Assembly (NCBI GenBank): GCA_964429745.1
Contig: CAYSDI010000003.1
Location: 23,518-87,517 of the forward strand
From: WGOA01 sp964429745
GTDB lineage: Bacteria > Bacteroidota > Bacteroidia > Chitinophagales > BACL12
Reading direction: 5' to 3'
Length of the DNA stretch: 64,000 bases
Each line of letters begins with the position of its first letter. The first letter of the stretch is position 1. The notes under the pieces were generated by a model. It saw nothing but the letters and a program-made list of their open reading frames with translations. It had not been told where the DNA came from and did not search any database. The position numbers and the translations under genes are program-made. Positions 51,543 through 60,633 of the stretch are shown piece by piece.

Positions 51543-52351
51543 TCAACGCTCGGATTCGTCGTCGGGATCCTGTTCGGCTGATTCTTCAGGTTCTTCAAAG
51601 GTCTCTTCCTGGCTCGGGGTCGGCTCCTCTTCTTCAGTCCAGGCTTCATCCTCGCCGGCTGGCTCTTCAGNNNNNNNNNNNNNNNNNNNNNNNNNNNNNN
51701 NNNNNNNNNNNNNNNNNNNNNNNNNNNNNNNNNNNNNNNNNNNNNNNNNNNNNNNNNNNNNNNNNNNNNNAGGCGAACCTCATCTTCCAGCGCCTCCGCA
51801 GGAATGCCGATGGAATCGCCACTCTCCTCAAACTCGCGCAGTTTGGGTAGCTCGTCTACGGAATTGATGCCGAAGTAGTCCATGAAACCGCCGCTGGTAG
51901 AATACAGCAAGGGCTTACCCGGGCTATCGGAGCGGCCCGTGATTTCAATCAGTTCGCGCTCCAGCAACTTCTGGATGGAATAATCGCAATTGACGCCGCG
52001 AATGTTCTCGATCTCCGACTTAGAAATGGGCTGGCGATACGCGATAATAGCCAGTGTTTCCATAGCCGCAGTAGACAGACGGCGCTTGGATTTGATGTTC
52101 AAAAAGGACGAAACCGAAGCGTGGTAAGGTTCCTTGGTCAGAAAGCGGTAGCCGCCGCCCGTATGCACAATTTTAAAGGGGAAGAAATCCTCTTCGTACT
52201 TCTGCAACAGGGTTTCCAGGTGGTTGATGACCACATGGGCATCCAGCTCCAACTCCAACGCGCGGTTCAGCGAATTCACCAAATCAGCCACCGGCACCGG
52301 ATGGTCCGATGAAAATAAGATAGCCTCAATATGTTTGTCCAGATCCTGCAC
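51543..52351 (-). CDS. scpB: Segregation and condensation protein B (ScpB), with a scaffold gap in its tail
   Basis: The N-terminal ~190 residues are the paired winged-helix domains of ScpB (HIEAILFSSDHPVPVADL, TAAMETLAIIAYRQPISKSEIENIRG, ELIEITGRSDSPGKP, LLYSTSGGFMDYFGI). It binds ScpA and SMC kleisin complexes for chromosome segregation. A 100-N run (51671-51770) follows EALEDEVR. Beyond it the correct frame is the one reading EEPAGEDEAWTEEEE to DDESER and stopping at 51543, an acidic tail typical of ScpB. This requires a true missing length of 3n+2, whereas 100 is 3n+1; reading straight through the N run gives a false basic tail that overlaps the RluB-like start. Lies 20 bases downstream of atpG. 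Confidence 0.85.
51671..51770. other. 100-N scaffold gap inside scpB
   Basis: Placeholder-length gap. Unlike the first gap, its flanks share no obvious overlap, so some sequence (probably repetitive Glu-rich codons) is truly missing. Confidence 0.95.
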
Positions 52352-52371
52352 GGGTAAAGAAGCCGCAGCCC

Positions 52372-53265
52372 TTAGCCTTCAGAGAGGGCGGCTGCCCCGC
52401 TGACGATTTCCGTCAATTCGGTGGTGATGGCGGCCTGGCGAGCGCGATTGTAGGAAATTTTGAGGTCCTTGAGCAGTTCGCCCGCATTTTCCGTGGCCTT
52501 GTCCATGGCGGTCATCCGCGCACCGTGCTCGGCAGCGTTAGAATCCAGCAGGTAGCGGAAGAACTGCGTGTTGAGAATGCGCGGCACCAACTCGGCCACC
52601 ATCGTCTCGCGGTCCGGCTCAAAGATGAACTCGGTCTGTGTCGTGCCCGCGCCCTTTTTGTCGTCGTCAAACTTGCTGATGGGCAAGAACTGTTCCACCG
52701 AAAGAATCTGCGTGGCAGCGTTTTTGAAGCAGTTGTACACCACGACCACCCGGTCATAGCGGCTATTGGCGAAGGCCGTCTTCAGGTAATCCGCAGCTTC
52801 TTTCGATTTCTCAAAACTCAGGCCGCTGAACATGCCTGCATAGTCCAGGACCAAGGGAAAATCGTTGCGTTTAAACGCATCTGCCGATTTTTTGCCAATG
52901 GGCATGACGTGCAGGTCGCCGCGGACGGACTGATCGGCGTAGGTAGTGCGCGCCAACAGGCGAACCAGCTTGATTACGTTGGCATTGAAACCGCCGCACA
53001 AACCGCGGTCTGATGTGATGGCCACTATCAAAACCTTGCGCACCGGGCGCTCCTCCGCTTGCGGAATGTTCACCTCACCTTTGGTAGCCTCGGCCAGGTT
53101 CGCCAGGATGCTCGTCATTTTCACGGCATAGGGACGCATCCGCAGGATCGCATCCTGCGCTTTGCGCAACTTGGCCGCGGACACTACCTTCATGGCCTTG
53201 GTGATCTGCTGGGTGGAGGTCACCGAGGTGATCCGCGTGCGAACTTCCTTTAGCTTGCCTGACAT
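52372..53265 (-). CDS. atpG: F-type ATP synthase gamma subunit
   Basis: 297 residues. The N-terminal helix (LKEVRTRITSVTSTQQITKAMKVVSAAKLRKAQ) and C-terminal helix (RMTAMDKATENAGELLKDLKISYNRARQAAITTELTEIVSGAAAL) form the central-shaft coiled coil, and SDRGLCGGFNANV is the family signature. It rotates within the alpha/beta ring to couple proton flow to ATP synthesis. Lies 9 bases after atpA; last of the atp genes in this cluster. Confidence 0.97.
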   Translation of the reverse strand: MSGKLKEVRTRITSVTSTQQITKAMKVVSAAKLRKAQDAILRMRPYAVKMTSILANLAEATKGEVNIPQAEERPVRKVLIVAITSDRGLCGGFNANVIKLVRLLARTTYADQSVRGDLHVMPIGKKSADAFKRNDFPLVLDYAGMFSGLSFEKSKEAADYLKTAFANSRYDRVVVVYNCFKNAATQILSVEQFLPISKFDDDKKGAGTTQTEFIFEPDRETMVAELVPRILNTQFFRYLLDSNAAEHGARMTAMDKATENAGELLKDLKISYNRARQAAITTELTEIVSGAAALSEG

Positions 53266-53274
53266 AGGGCGGGA

Positions 53275-54861
53275 TTAGGCAGTTTTCTTGTATTGGATCG
53301 TCATGTCTTTGGCCACTTTAGCCAAAACCCCGGTCAGCTCATCATTGTACTTACCGGCGGCCAGATCTTTCAGCACTTGTGGGTGGTGCGACTCCATTTG
53401 GCTGAGGTACTGGCCCTCAAACTCGCGGATTTTGTCAACCGGCACATCGCGCAACAGGCCCTGCGTACCCAGGTAAATCATGGCGATTTGGTTGCCCACG
53501 GTAACTGGCTGGAACTGACCCTGCTTGAGGATTTCTACGTTGCGCTTGCCCTTTTCGAGCACGGACATGGTAGCGGCATCAAGGTCGGAGCCGAATTTGG
53601 CGAAGGCCTCCAGTTCGCGGTACTGCGCCTGGTCCAACTTGAGCGTACCAGCCACTTTCTTCATGGACTTGACCTGGGCGTTACCCCCCACTCGCGATAC
53701 CGAGATACCGACGTTGATGGCTGGGCGAACACCCGAGTTGAACAGGTTGGATTCCAGGAAGATCTGGCCGTCCGTAATGGAAATTACGTTAGTAGGGATA
53801 TAGGCCGATACGTCGCCAGCCTGCGTTTCAATGATGGGCAATGCCGTCAGCGAACCGCCACCCTTTACCAAGTGACGGATGCTCTCCGGCAAATCGTTCA
53901 TCTGCGAGGCAATCTTGTCGTTGTTAATGATTTTGGCGGCGCGCTCCAACAGGCGGGAGTGCAGGTAGAATACGTCACCAGGGTAGGCTTCGCGGCCTGG
54001 AGGGCGGCGCAGCAACAGCGACACTTCGCGGTAGGACACGGCCTGCTTGGACAAATCATCGTATACAATCAGCGCCGGACGACCCGTGTCGCGGAAGAAT
54101 TCGCCGATGGCGGCACCGGCAAAAGGTGCGTAGAACTGAAGCGGAGCTGGATCAGCAGCAGAGGCAGCTACAATAACGGTATAGGGAAGGGCGCCGTAGC
54201 GCTCCAGCGTCTTGCTGACCTGAGCCACCGTCGAGTTCTTCTGACCAATGGCCACGTAGATGCAGAAAACGGGCTCGCCGCGCTCGTAGAACTCGCGCTG
54301 GTTAATGATGGTGTCAATGGCAATAGCCGACTTGCCGGTCTGGCGGTCGCCGATGATCAATTCGCGCTGACCCCGGCCAATAGGAATCATGGCGTCGATG
54401 CTCTTGATGCCTGTTTGCAGCGGCTCGTTCACCGGCTGGCGGTAGATAACCCCGGGGGCCTTGCGCTCCAGCGGCATTTCATACAAAGGCCCGGCGATGG
54501 GGCCTTTGCCGTCAATCGGCTCGCCCAGCGTGTTCACCACGCGGCCCAACATGCCTTCGCCCACGCGAATGGAGGCGATGATGCCGGTGCGCTTGACCGT
54601 GTTGCCTTCTTTGATTTCATCGGAAGAACCCATGAGCACAACCCCGACGTTGTCCTCTTCCAGGTTGAGCACAATGGCGCGAACGCCGTTCTCGAACTCC
54701 ACCAATTCACCCGCCTTGGCATTGGTCAGGCCGTAAATGCGGGCAATACCGTCCCCCACCTGAAGAACGGAACCAACTTCCTCCAAATCTGCAGCGGATT
54801 GAAAGTTGGAAAGTTGCTGCCGGAGAATAGCAGATATTTCGTCGGGTTTTACTTCTACCAT
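53275..54861 (-). CDS. atpA: F-type ATP synthase alpha subunit
   Basis: 528 residues. N-terminal beta-barrel with VGDGIARIYGL, nucleotide-binding P-loop GDRQTGKSA at 171-178, and the alpha signature PAINVGISVSRVGG. It carries the non-catalytic nucleotide site and forms the F1 hexamer with beta, whose gene (atpD) is not in this window; in Bacteroidota atpDC commonly lies elsewhere. Confidence 0.97.
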   Translation of the reverse strand: MVEVKPDEISAILRQQLSNFQSAADLEEVGSVLQVGDGIARIYGLTNAKAGELVEFENGVRAIVLNLEEDNVGVVLMGSSDEIKEGNTVKRTGIIASIRVGEGMLGRVVNTLGEPIDGKGPIAGPLYEMPLERKAPGVIYRQPVNEPLQTGIKSIDAMIPIGRGQRELIIGDRQTGKSAIAIDTIINQREFYERGEPVFCIYVAIGQKNSTVAQVSKTLERYGALPYTVIVAASAADPAPLQFYAPFAGAAIGEFFRDTGRPALIVYDDLSKQAVSYREVSLLLRRPPGREAYPGDVFYLHSRLLERAAKIINNDKIASQMNDLPESIRHLVKGGGSLTALPIIETQAGDVSAYIPTNVISITDGQIFLESNLFNSGVRPAINVGISVSRVGGNAQVKSMKKVAGTLKLDQAQYRELEAFAKFGSDLDAATMSVLEKGKRNVEILKQGQFQPVTVGNQIAMIYLGTQGLLRDVPVDKIREFEGQYLSQMESHHPQVLKDLAAGKYNDELTGVLAKVAKDMTIQYKKTA

Positions 54862-54924
54862 GACTTGGTTTTTTCGGGCTGGGTGCAGCGTATGTCGAAG
54901 GGGCGCATTGCCCCGGGCAAATTC

Positions 54925-55482
54925 TTAGTATTTTTTAACGTATGTGTTCTGTTCAAACTCTTTGCGGAGCTTGCGAAGGTTGCGGATCACGCTGGCGTCG
55001 TACTGTTTGTCGCCGTAGCGGATGATGTAACCGCCAATTAGCTTGGGATCAACCACCGATTCCAGTTCAACCGTAGCCGTGGCCGATTCGCGGAGGCTTT
55101 CGGCAATCTTGTCTTTAAGCGCGCCATCAATCGGTTGCGCCGTGGTGATGCGGACCGACTTAATGTTTTTGAATTCGTTGTAGCGCTCCAGGTACACCTT
55201 GACGATCTCCGGAAGGTGCGACTCGCGGTGTTTGCGCACCAGAATCTCCATGAAGTTCATCAGGATAACGTCCACGCGCCCGGAAAACACCTTCTGCAGA
55301 ATGGGCAATTTCTTGGCCGGGTGAATGATCGGGCTGCGCAGCAACATGGTCAGATCAGGGTGCGCGCGCATCGTGTCACTCAACATGCGCACATCGGCCG
55401 TTACCACATCCAGCTGACCCTGTTCCAGGGCCAGGTCCATGATGGCTTTAGCGTAGCGATTAGCAAGGCGAATCGAAGACAT
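54925..55482 (-). CDS. atpH: F-type ATP synthase delta subunit
   Basis: 185 residues, normal size. N-terminal helical bundle (RLANRYAKAIMDLALEQGQLD), and C-terminal VDPKLIGGYIIRYGDKQYDASVIRNLRKL with the conserved GG. It forms the top of the peripheral stalk joining F1 to subunit b. The start is 2 bases after the atpF stop. Confidence 0.96.
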   Translation of the reverse strand: MSSIRLANRYAKAIMDLALEQGQLDVVTADVRMLSDTMRAHPDLTMLLRSPIIHPAKKLPILQKVFSGRVDVILMNFMEILVRKHRESHLPEIVKVYLERYNEFKNIKSVRITTAQPIDGALKDKIAESLRESATATVELESVVDPKLIGGYIIRYGDKQYDASVIRNLRKLRKEFEQNTYVKKY

Positions 55483-55484
55483 GC

Positions 55485-56000
55485 TTAGTTGAGTTTGAAT
55501 TCGTCCACCAAGCTGTTGATGTAAGTTTCCTGTTCGTTCTTGCTTTGCAGTTCGCGGCGCAGCACCTTTTCGGCAATGTCCAGCGCCATGAGGCCCGCTT
55601 TGTTCTTAACATCAATCAGCGCGGCCATTTTCTGGTTGTTGATGGCATCGGCGGCGCTGGCCACAATGCGATCAGCCTCCTCTTTAGCGCGGTCGCGGGC
55701 CTCTTCCATGACGGTGTTGGCCGTAACGCGAGCCTCTTGGATAATGCGGCTGCGTTCTTCGGTAGCCTCCACCAACAAACGCTGGTGATCAGATTGAAGG
55801 GCGGCCATTTCAGCACGAGCCCTTTCGGCCATCTTCAGGCTGTTTTCAATGGCATCCGAGCGCTCGCGCAGGGATTTGCCAATGGGACCAAAAGCGTATT
55901 TGCCCAAGATGAACCAGAGCAGCCCGAAGGTTAGCATAGTCCAGAAGAACAAGCCAAAATCTGGCGTGATCAGACTGAAAGCATTGGCTAAAATGGCCAT
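55485..56000 (-). CDS. atpF: F-type ATP synthase b subunit
   Basis: 171 residues. One N-terminal membrane helix (FGLFFWTMLTFGLLWFILGKYAF) followed by a long charged coiled coil (~35-160), the peripheral stator stalk. Only one b-type gene is present, so the stalk is likely a homodimer. Confidence 0.96.
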   Translation of the reverse strand: MAILANAFSLITPDFGLFFWTMLTFGLLWFILGKYAFGPIGKSLRERSDAIENSLKMAERARAEMAALQSDHQRLLVEATEERSRIIQEARVTANTVMEEARDRAKEEADRIVASAADAINNQKMAALIDVKNKAGLMALDIAEKVLRRELQSKNEQETYINSLVDEFKLN

Positions 56001-56094
56001 ATTAATGAGTTTCCGGTTTGGAAAAGAAGGTCAGTTCAAAAGAAGAAAAGGCGCACCCGGCCAACCGCCGGGAAGCGCCTTTTCAAAGGAAATG

Positions 56095-56337
56095 CTATCC
56101 GCCGGCCTGCAACAACGCCACCACCACGGCAAAGAGGGCAACACCCTCGATGAGGGCTGCGGTGATGATCATGTTGGTGCGGATCATGCCTTCGGCTTCG
56201 GGCTGACGGGCAAGGGCTTCAACAGCGCTGCCACCAATCCGGCCGATGCCGAGTCCGGCACCAATTGCTGCAAGACCACCGCCCAGGGCACCGATGCCGT
56301 TGAGCGAGTCAAGCATGAGAACAGTCAAGAGGTCCAT
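56095..56337 (-). CDS. atpE: F-type ATP synthase c subunit
   Basis: 80 residues, two helices joined by the polar loop ARQPE (43-47). The ion-binding carboxylate is E64 (ALIEGVALF). The surroundings lack the Gln and Ser/Thr sodium ligands in the usual places, so proton coupling is likely. Glycine-rich helix 1 (GALGGGLAAIGAGLGIGRIGG) is typical of c-ring packing. Confidence 0.96.
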   Translation of the reverse strand: MDLLTVLMLDSLNGIGALGGGLAAIGAGLGIGRIGGSAVEALARQPEAEGMIRTNMIITAALIEGVALFAVVVALLQAGG

Positions 56338-56373
56338 AACAGAAATTTTGGGAAACCGTAAAAAATGCGATGA

Positions 56374-57783
56374 TCAGTGGTGTTCGCTGTGGTCTTCAAC
56401 CGCCATGCCGATGAACAACGCCGACAGCATGGTGAAAATGAAGGCCTGCAGGAAAGCCACGAGCAATTCAATCAAGCCCATGAACAGCACGAAAGGCACG
56501 GCAACTGCCGCTCCTCCCAGGCTGCCCGGGATGCTTTGACCCAGGTTGCCGAATACGAAAATCAGCGCCGTGAGGCTCAGCACGATGATGTGTCCTGCCG
56601 TGATGTTGGCAAAAAGACGAATCATCAGGGCGAAGGGCTTGGTGAAAATGCCAAAGATTTCAATCGGGATCAGGATCGGCTTAACGAAAGCCGGCGTGCC
56701 CGGTGCAGTCAGGTTGTGGCGCCAGTAAGACTTGGTTCCGCTGATGTTGGTCAGCAGGAAGGTAATCAGCGACAACGCCAGCGTTACCGTGATGTTGCCG
56801 GTCAGGTTGGGGTTGCTGATGAACGGCAACTGGCCGATCATGTTGCCAATCCAGATGAAGAAGAACACCGTCATCAGAAAGGGCATGAAGCGGTCGGCAT
56901 TTTTGCCCAGGTTGGGCACGGCGATGTCTTCGCGCACAAAATTGACCAACGGCTCAATGAACGCCTGCAATCCCTTCGGGGCCATGCCAGCCCGGCGACG
57001 GTACGCCGCAGCCACTGCCATGAAAATCCAAATCATGATAATGGCCACTAAAAAGAGCGCAGCCACGTTTTTGGTAATGCTGAAATCAAACCAGGGGTAC
57101 GCAAAACCATCGCGCACCAGGTCGTGGCGACCGGCTGTATACACTTGGTTGTTGTAGCAAAGCAGGGCCCTGCCGGTAGCCTCGTCGGTCATAAAATGGC
57201 CGTCGTTGTGCAAATCCACCTTGCCGGAAGGGAACCCTTCCCCTTCGACCCGCATCAAACGGCCGTGGTTCATGATAAAGCCGTCGTAGGCGCGGTGGCC
57301 CCCTTCGAGCTTGGAACTCATGAACAGTTTGAGCCCCTCTCCTTTTATAAAAGCAATGCAAGGCAGGGGAATGGTGGCGCCGTGGAAAATCTCCCATTCG
57401 TTGGCATCGGCAATGTGGTGCAGGATCATGGGCGTCGGGTCGTAGCCCTCTTCGGAGCCTTCGCCGTGGCCAGCATGTTCGCCGTGACTGGCGGCGCAAG
57501 GATCATTACCGTGTTCATTAGCGTGGGCCGCATCAGCGTGCGCATCTTGACCATGGGCGGCGTGAGCAGCATGCTCGTCATTCGTTTGCGCAGGGTCCGC
57601 ATGGGCGGTGCCATGGGCATCTGCCGCGTGAGCTGTACCCTGATGGGTGGTGCTGTGTTGCTCCGAACCGTGATCCGCCTGCTCAGCGAGGGCCAAAACG
57701 GGGCTAAACACGCCCATAGCAACAGCGAAAACACTGGTAATCAACAGCTTAGCTGAAATGGTCCGGAATTTTCGAATGGCCAA
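56374..57783 (-). CDS. atpB: F-type ATP synthase a subunit with His-rich N-terminal extension
   Basis: 469 residues from a TTG at 57783, the first start codon downstream of the operon promoter (-7 box 57809-57816); this gives a signal-like N-terminus (AIRKFRTISAKLLITSVFAVAMG, then FSPVLALAEQ). ATG starts at 57825 and upstream lie within or before the promoter. Next comes an Ala/His-rich stretch of ~75 residues with about 18 His, then a soluble domain (~120-250), then the a-subunit membrane region. That region includes the essential Arg in PFALMIRLFANITAGH and the GLIELLVAFLQAFIFTMLSALFIG helix. It forms the proton half-channels next to the c ring. First gene of atpBEFHAG. Confidence 0.9.
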   Translation of the reverse strand: MAIRKFRTISAKLLITSVFAVAMGVFSPVLALAEQADHGSEQHSTTHQGTAHAADAHGTAHADPAQTNDEHAAHAAHGQDAHADAAHANEHGNDPCAASHGEHAGHGEGSEEGYDPTPMILHHIADANEWEIFHGATIPLPCIAFIKGEGLKLFMSSKLEGGHRAYDGFIMNHGRLMRVEGEGFPSGKVDLHNDGHFMTDEATGRALLCYNNQVYTAGRHDLVRDGFAYPWFDFSITKNVAALFLVAIIMIWIFMAVAAAYRRRAGMAPKGLQAFIEPLVNFVREDIAVPNLGKNADRFMPFLMTVFFFIWIGNMIGQLPFISNPNLTGNITVTLALSLITFLLTNISGTKSYWRHNLTAPGTPAFVKPILIPIEIFGIFTKPFALMIRLFANITAGHIIVLSLTALIFVFGNLGQSIPGSLGGAAVAVPFVLFMGLIELLVAFLQAFIFTMLSALFIGMAVEDHSEHH

Positions 57784-57808
57784 GTTGCGGGCGTTTTTTT
57801 TTACGCTG

Positions 57809-57838
57809 CAAAGGTAGCCATACATCAGGGTATTCCAA
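57809..57838 (-). promoter_or_regulatory. Promoter of the atpBEFHAG operon
   Basis: Minus strand TTG (57838-57836), 19 bases, TACCTTTG (57816-57809), a full consensus match. It implies a transcript start near 57800. Confidence 0.7.
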
Positions 57839-57883
57839 ACTAAGCAGCGTCGATTGACGCGCCTTTCGGCATCTTTTCCCAAA

Positions 57884-59008
57884 TTAATACGTGATCACCT
57901 GCTCTTCCATAAGCGCTGGCAAAGCCCGAAACTCGTACTGCTGGTTGCGCAGCCGCGGCTCAAAACCTGCCCCCCGGATGGCCTCCTGGATGCTGCGCGA
58001 CGTAAAACGGTGCGGCGCTCCGGCCGCAGACACCACGTTTTCTTCAATCATGATGCTGCCAAAATCGTTGGCACCAGCGTGCAGACAGGCCTGCGCAATG
58101 GCCTTGCCCACCGTGAGCCACGACGCCTGAATGTTGTCAATATTGGGCAAAAACATGCGCGAAAGGGCGATCATGCGGATGTATTCCTCGCCAGTGGTGT
58201 CGTTTTTGGCGCGGCGAATGCGCTTAAGCGTGGTGTCTACGTCCTGGAAGGTCCAGGGAATGAAGGCGATGAACCCCTTGGCGTGCGCGGGTTTTTCGCT
58301 CTGCACCTGCCGGATCTTCTCCAAGTGCAGAAAACGCTCCTCAATGGTCTCTATGTGGCCAAACATCATGGTGGCCGACGTAGTGATGTTCAGTTGGTGG
58401 GCCGTGCGCATCACGTCCAGCCACTCCTGGCTGTTGCATTTGCCCGTGGCAATGATGGCGCGCACGCGGTCAACCAGAATTTCGGCACCCGGGCCCGGTA
58501 AACTGTCCATGCCTGCTTCGCGAAGGGTTAGCAAAACGTGCTCATACGTATGCCCGCCCAGCCCCGCAATGTGCACAATCTCCGGCGGGCCCAGCGCGTG
58601 CAACTTCACATTCGGAAAATCTTCCTTTATCTCGCGGAAAATGCGGGTGTAAAACTCCAGGCCCAACTCCGGATGGTGCCCGCCCTGCAGCAACAACTGC
58701 TCGCCGCCGTAGCGAATGGTCTCCGCAATTTTGGTCCGGTAGGTCTCGCGGTCGGTGATGTAGGCCTCGCCGTGCCCCGGCACCCGGAAGAAATTGCAAA
58801 ACTTGCAATTGGCCACGCACACATTGGTGGTGTTCAGGTTGCGGTCAATGATCCAGGTAACCTCTGCCTGGGGCTTCTTTTGCATCCGCAGCCGGTTGGC
58901 CACGTGCATTAGTTCGGCCGTCGGGGCCTTTTCCAGCAGGTGCACCCCCTGGTCAACAGTCAGCCATTCCTGGTTGAGAGCCTTGCGGTAGAGCGGTTGA
59001 AGGTTCAT
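57884..59008 (-). CDS. mqnC: Cyclic dehypoxanthine futalosine synthase (radical SAM, menaquinone biosynthesis)
   Basis: 374 residues. The radical SAM cluster is C64, C68, C71 (NVCVANCKFCNFF), followed by GGEQLLLQGGHHPELGL, HALGPPEI and near the C-terminus MIEENVVSAAGAPHR, all fitting MqnC rather than MqnE. MqnC makes the cyclic spiro intermediate in the futalosine route to menaquinone, the respiratory quinone of most Bacteroidota. No other mqn genes are in the window. Confidence 0.9.
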   Translation of the reverse strand: MNLQPLYRKALNQEWLTVDQGVHLLEKAPTAELMHVANRLRMQKKPQAEVTWIIDRNLNTTNVCVANCKFCNFFRVPGHGEAYITDRETYRTKIAETIRYGGEQLLLQGGHHPELGLEFYTRIFREIKEDFPNVKLHALGPPEIVHIAGLGGHTYEHVLLTLREAGMDSLPGPGAEILVDRVRAIIATGKCNSQEWLDVMRTAHQLNITTSATMMFGHIETIEERFLHLEKIRQVQSEKPAHAKGFIAFIPWTFQDVDTTLKRIRRAKNDTTGEEYIRMIALSRMFLPNIDNIQASWLTVGKAIAQACLHAGANDFGSIMIEENVVSAAGAPHRFTSRSIQEAIRGAGFEPRLRNQQYEFRALPALMEEQVITY

Positions 59009-59064
59009 AGCTTCGCCGGGATTAACTTTAGGCCATCTTTAAAAATTCCAGATCCTGCATTACG

Positions 59065-59118
59065 CCCAATTTTAAACATCCTCATTTACAGGAGTAAACT
59101 CCGGTGTTAAAAATTGGG
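59065..59118. repeat. Inverted repeat with inner hairpins, mqnC side of the intergenic region
   Basis: CCCAATTTT (59065-59073) pairs with AAAATTGGG (59110-59118); the enclosed DNA includes TTTAC/GTAAA and GGAGT/ACTCC short stems. Confidence 0.5.
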
Positions 59119-59188
59119 CAAGCCTTGACGCTGAAATTTTTAGCGATGCCCATTAACGCTTGTAAAGGTAGCGCTTGCGCTAACAGTC

Positions 59189-59253
59189 TCGGGCGAAGGG
59201 GACCTTGAACCCGCAGCAAACGCTGCACCGAACAACGGACCCCTTTCGCCCGA
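59189..59253. repeat. Long imperfect inverted repeat before the M16 gene pair
   Basis: Left arm 59189-59204 and right arm 59237-59253 pair nearly end to end (TCGGGCGAAGGGG... with ...CCCCTTTCGCCCGA). A second perfect hairpin GCAGC-AAAC-GCTGC is nested at 59213-59226. Could be a structured 5' leader of the M16 genes or a remnant repeat. Confidence 0.55.
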
Positions 59254-59299
59254 AAGATCAAACACGCCGCCAGGCGAAACGTTCAATTCAGCTGACTTT

Positions 59300-60550
59300 A
59301 TGATTTCATACCACCAGCACACCCTTACCAACGGACTGCGCATTCTTGTGCACGAAGATCCCACCAGCCCCATGGCGGCCGTGAACGTGCTTTACGACGT
59401 GGGCGCGCGCGACGAAGAGGCCGGCCGCACCGGCTTTGCGCACCTGTTTGAGCACCTGATGTTCGGCGGCTCGGCAGGAGTGCCCGAATTTGACACTGTG
59501 CTGCAGCGCGCCGGAGGCAACAACAACGCCTACACCACCAACGACCTGACCAATTACTACGACGTGCTGCCGGCTGCCAACCTGGAGACCGCCTTTTGGC
59601 TGGAAGCTGACCGCATGAACCTGCTCGATTTCAGCGAGCGGTCGTTGGACGTGCAGCGCAAAGTGGTCTGCGAGGAATTCAAAGAACACTACATCAACCA
59701 GCCTTACGGCGATGTCTGGCACAAACTGCGCGCCCTGGTCTACACCGTGCACCCCTACCGCTGGCCCACCATCGGGCTGGAGCTTTCGCACGTAGAAGAA
59801 GCCAGTTTGGACGATGTGCGCAACTTTTTCTACCGCTTTTATCGCCCTAACAACGCCATTTTGGCCGTTTCCGGGGGCGTAAAAACCGGGCAGGTGCTGG
59901 AATTGGCACAGAAGTGGTTTGGCGGCATCGAGCAGGGCGCACCCAACCGCCGCAACTTGCCCGAAGAGCCCTTCCAACGCGGCCCGCGCCAGTTAACGGT
60001 TGAAGCCGATGTGCCCGTGGACATGCTCTACCGCGCCTGGCCCATGTGCACCCGCACCCACGCCGACTACCACGCCACCGACCTGCTCAGCGACACACTT
60101 AGCGCCGGCGACTCCGGCCGTTTGCACCGCCGGCTGGTCATGGAAAACGAACTGTTCAGCGATCTGGAAGCCTACGTAACCGGATCCTTTGACCAGGGCC
60201 TGTTTGTGGTAGAAGGCAAATTCGCCGAAGGCGTGGACCGCGCCGAAGCCGAAGCCGCCCTGGACGAAGAACTCCAGCGCATGCGCCGCGAGCCTGTTTC
60301 AGAAGAAGAGGTGGAAAAGGCCCGCAACCAGAGCGAAGCCTATGAAGCCTTCGGCAACGTCAGCGTGCTCGGCAAAGCCATGAAACTGGCCTACTACGAA
60401 TTGCTTGGCGACGCATCGCTGGTGAACGAAGAAATGGAGCAATACCGCCGTGTCACCGCAGCCGACATCCAGCGCGTGGCCGATGAGGTCTTGCAACCCG
60501 AGCGTTGCAATACGTTGCATTATCTGGCTAAGGAGCCGGTGCTTTCATGA
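59300..60550 (+). CDS. M16 family zinc metallopeptidase (active-site subunit)
   Basis: 416 residues. The inverted zinc motif HxxEH is present at H48-E51-H52 (HLFEHLMFGG), with the third ligand expected at E125 (VVCEEFKEHY). The second half carries the inactive M16 domain with the GDSGRLHRRLVMEN segment. No signal peptide is visible, so it may act in the cytoplasm. It overlaps or abuts the following M16 gene, whose product has lost the zinc motif; such pairs act as heterodimers (as in mitochondrial processing peptidase and bacterial PqqF/YmxG relatives). Substrate unknown. Confidence 0.93.
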   Translation: MISYHQHTLTNGLRILVHEDPTSPMAAVNVLYDVGARDEEAGRTGFAHLFEHLMFGGSAGVPEFDTVLQRAGGNNNAYTTNDLTNYYDVLPAANLETAFWLEADRMNLLDFSERSLDVQRKVVCEEFKEHYINQPYGDVWHKLRALVYTVHPYRWPTIGLELSHVEEASLDDVRNFFYRFYRPNNAILAVSGGVKTGQVLELAQKWFGGIEQGAPNRRNLPEEPFQRGPRQLTVEADVPVDMLYRAWPMCTRTHADYHATDLLSDTLSAGDSGRLHRRLVMENELFSDLEAYVTGSFDQGLFVVEGKFAEGVDRAEAEAALDEELQRMRREPVSEEEVEKARNQSEAYEAFGNVSVLGKAMKLAYYELLGDASLVNEEMEQYRRVTAADIQRVADEVLQPERCNTLHYLAKEPVLS

Positions 60551-60633
60551 TGGGATTCCTAAAAAGCCCGGATACTGCGTTGCACACGATCGAAATTTTA
60601 ACTCCCTTTCCACATCCGTTCCAAAACGCGAAC

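Noticed and set aside
51356..51670. Basic C-terminal continuation of ScpB through the N run
   Set aside because: Depends on treating 100 N as real length; the other frame gives an acidic ScpB-type tail with its own stop before the RluB-like gene.
53293..55041. 582-codon plus-strand frame across atpA and atpH
   Set aside because: Antisense shadow spanning two conserved ATP synthase genes.
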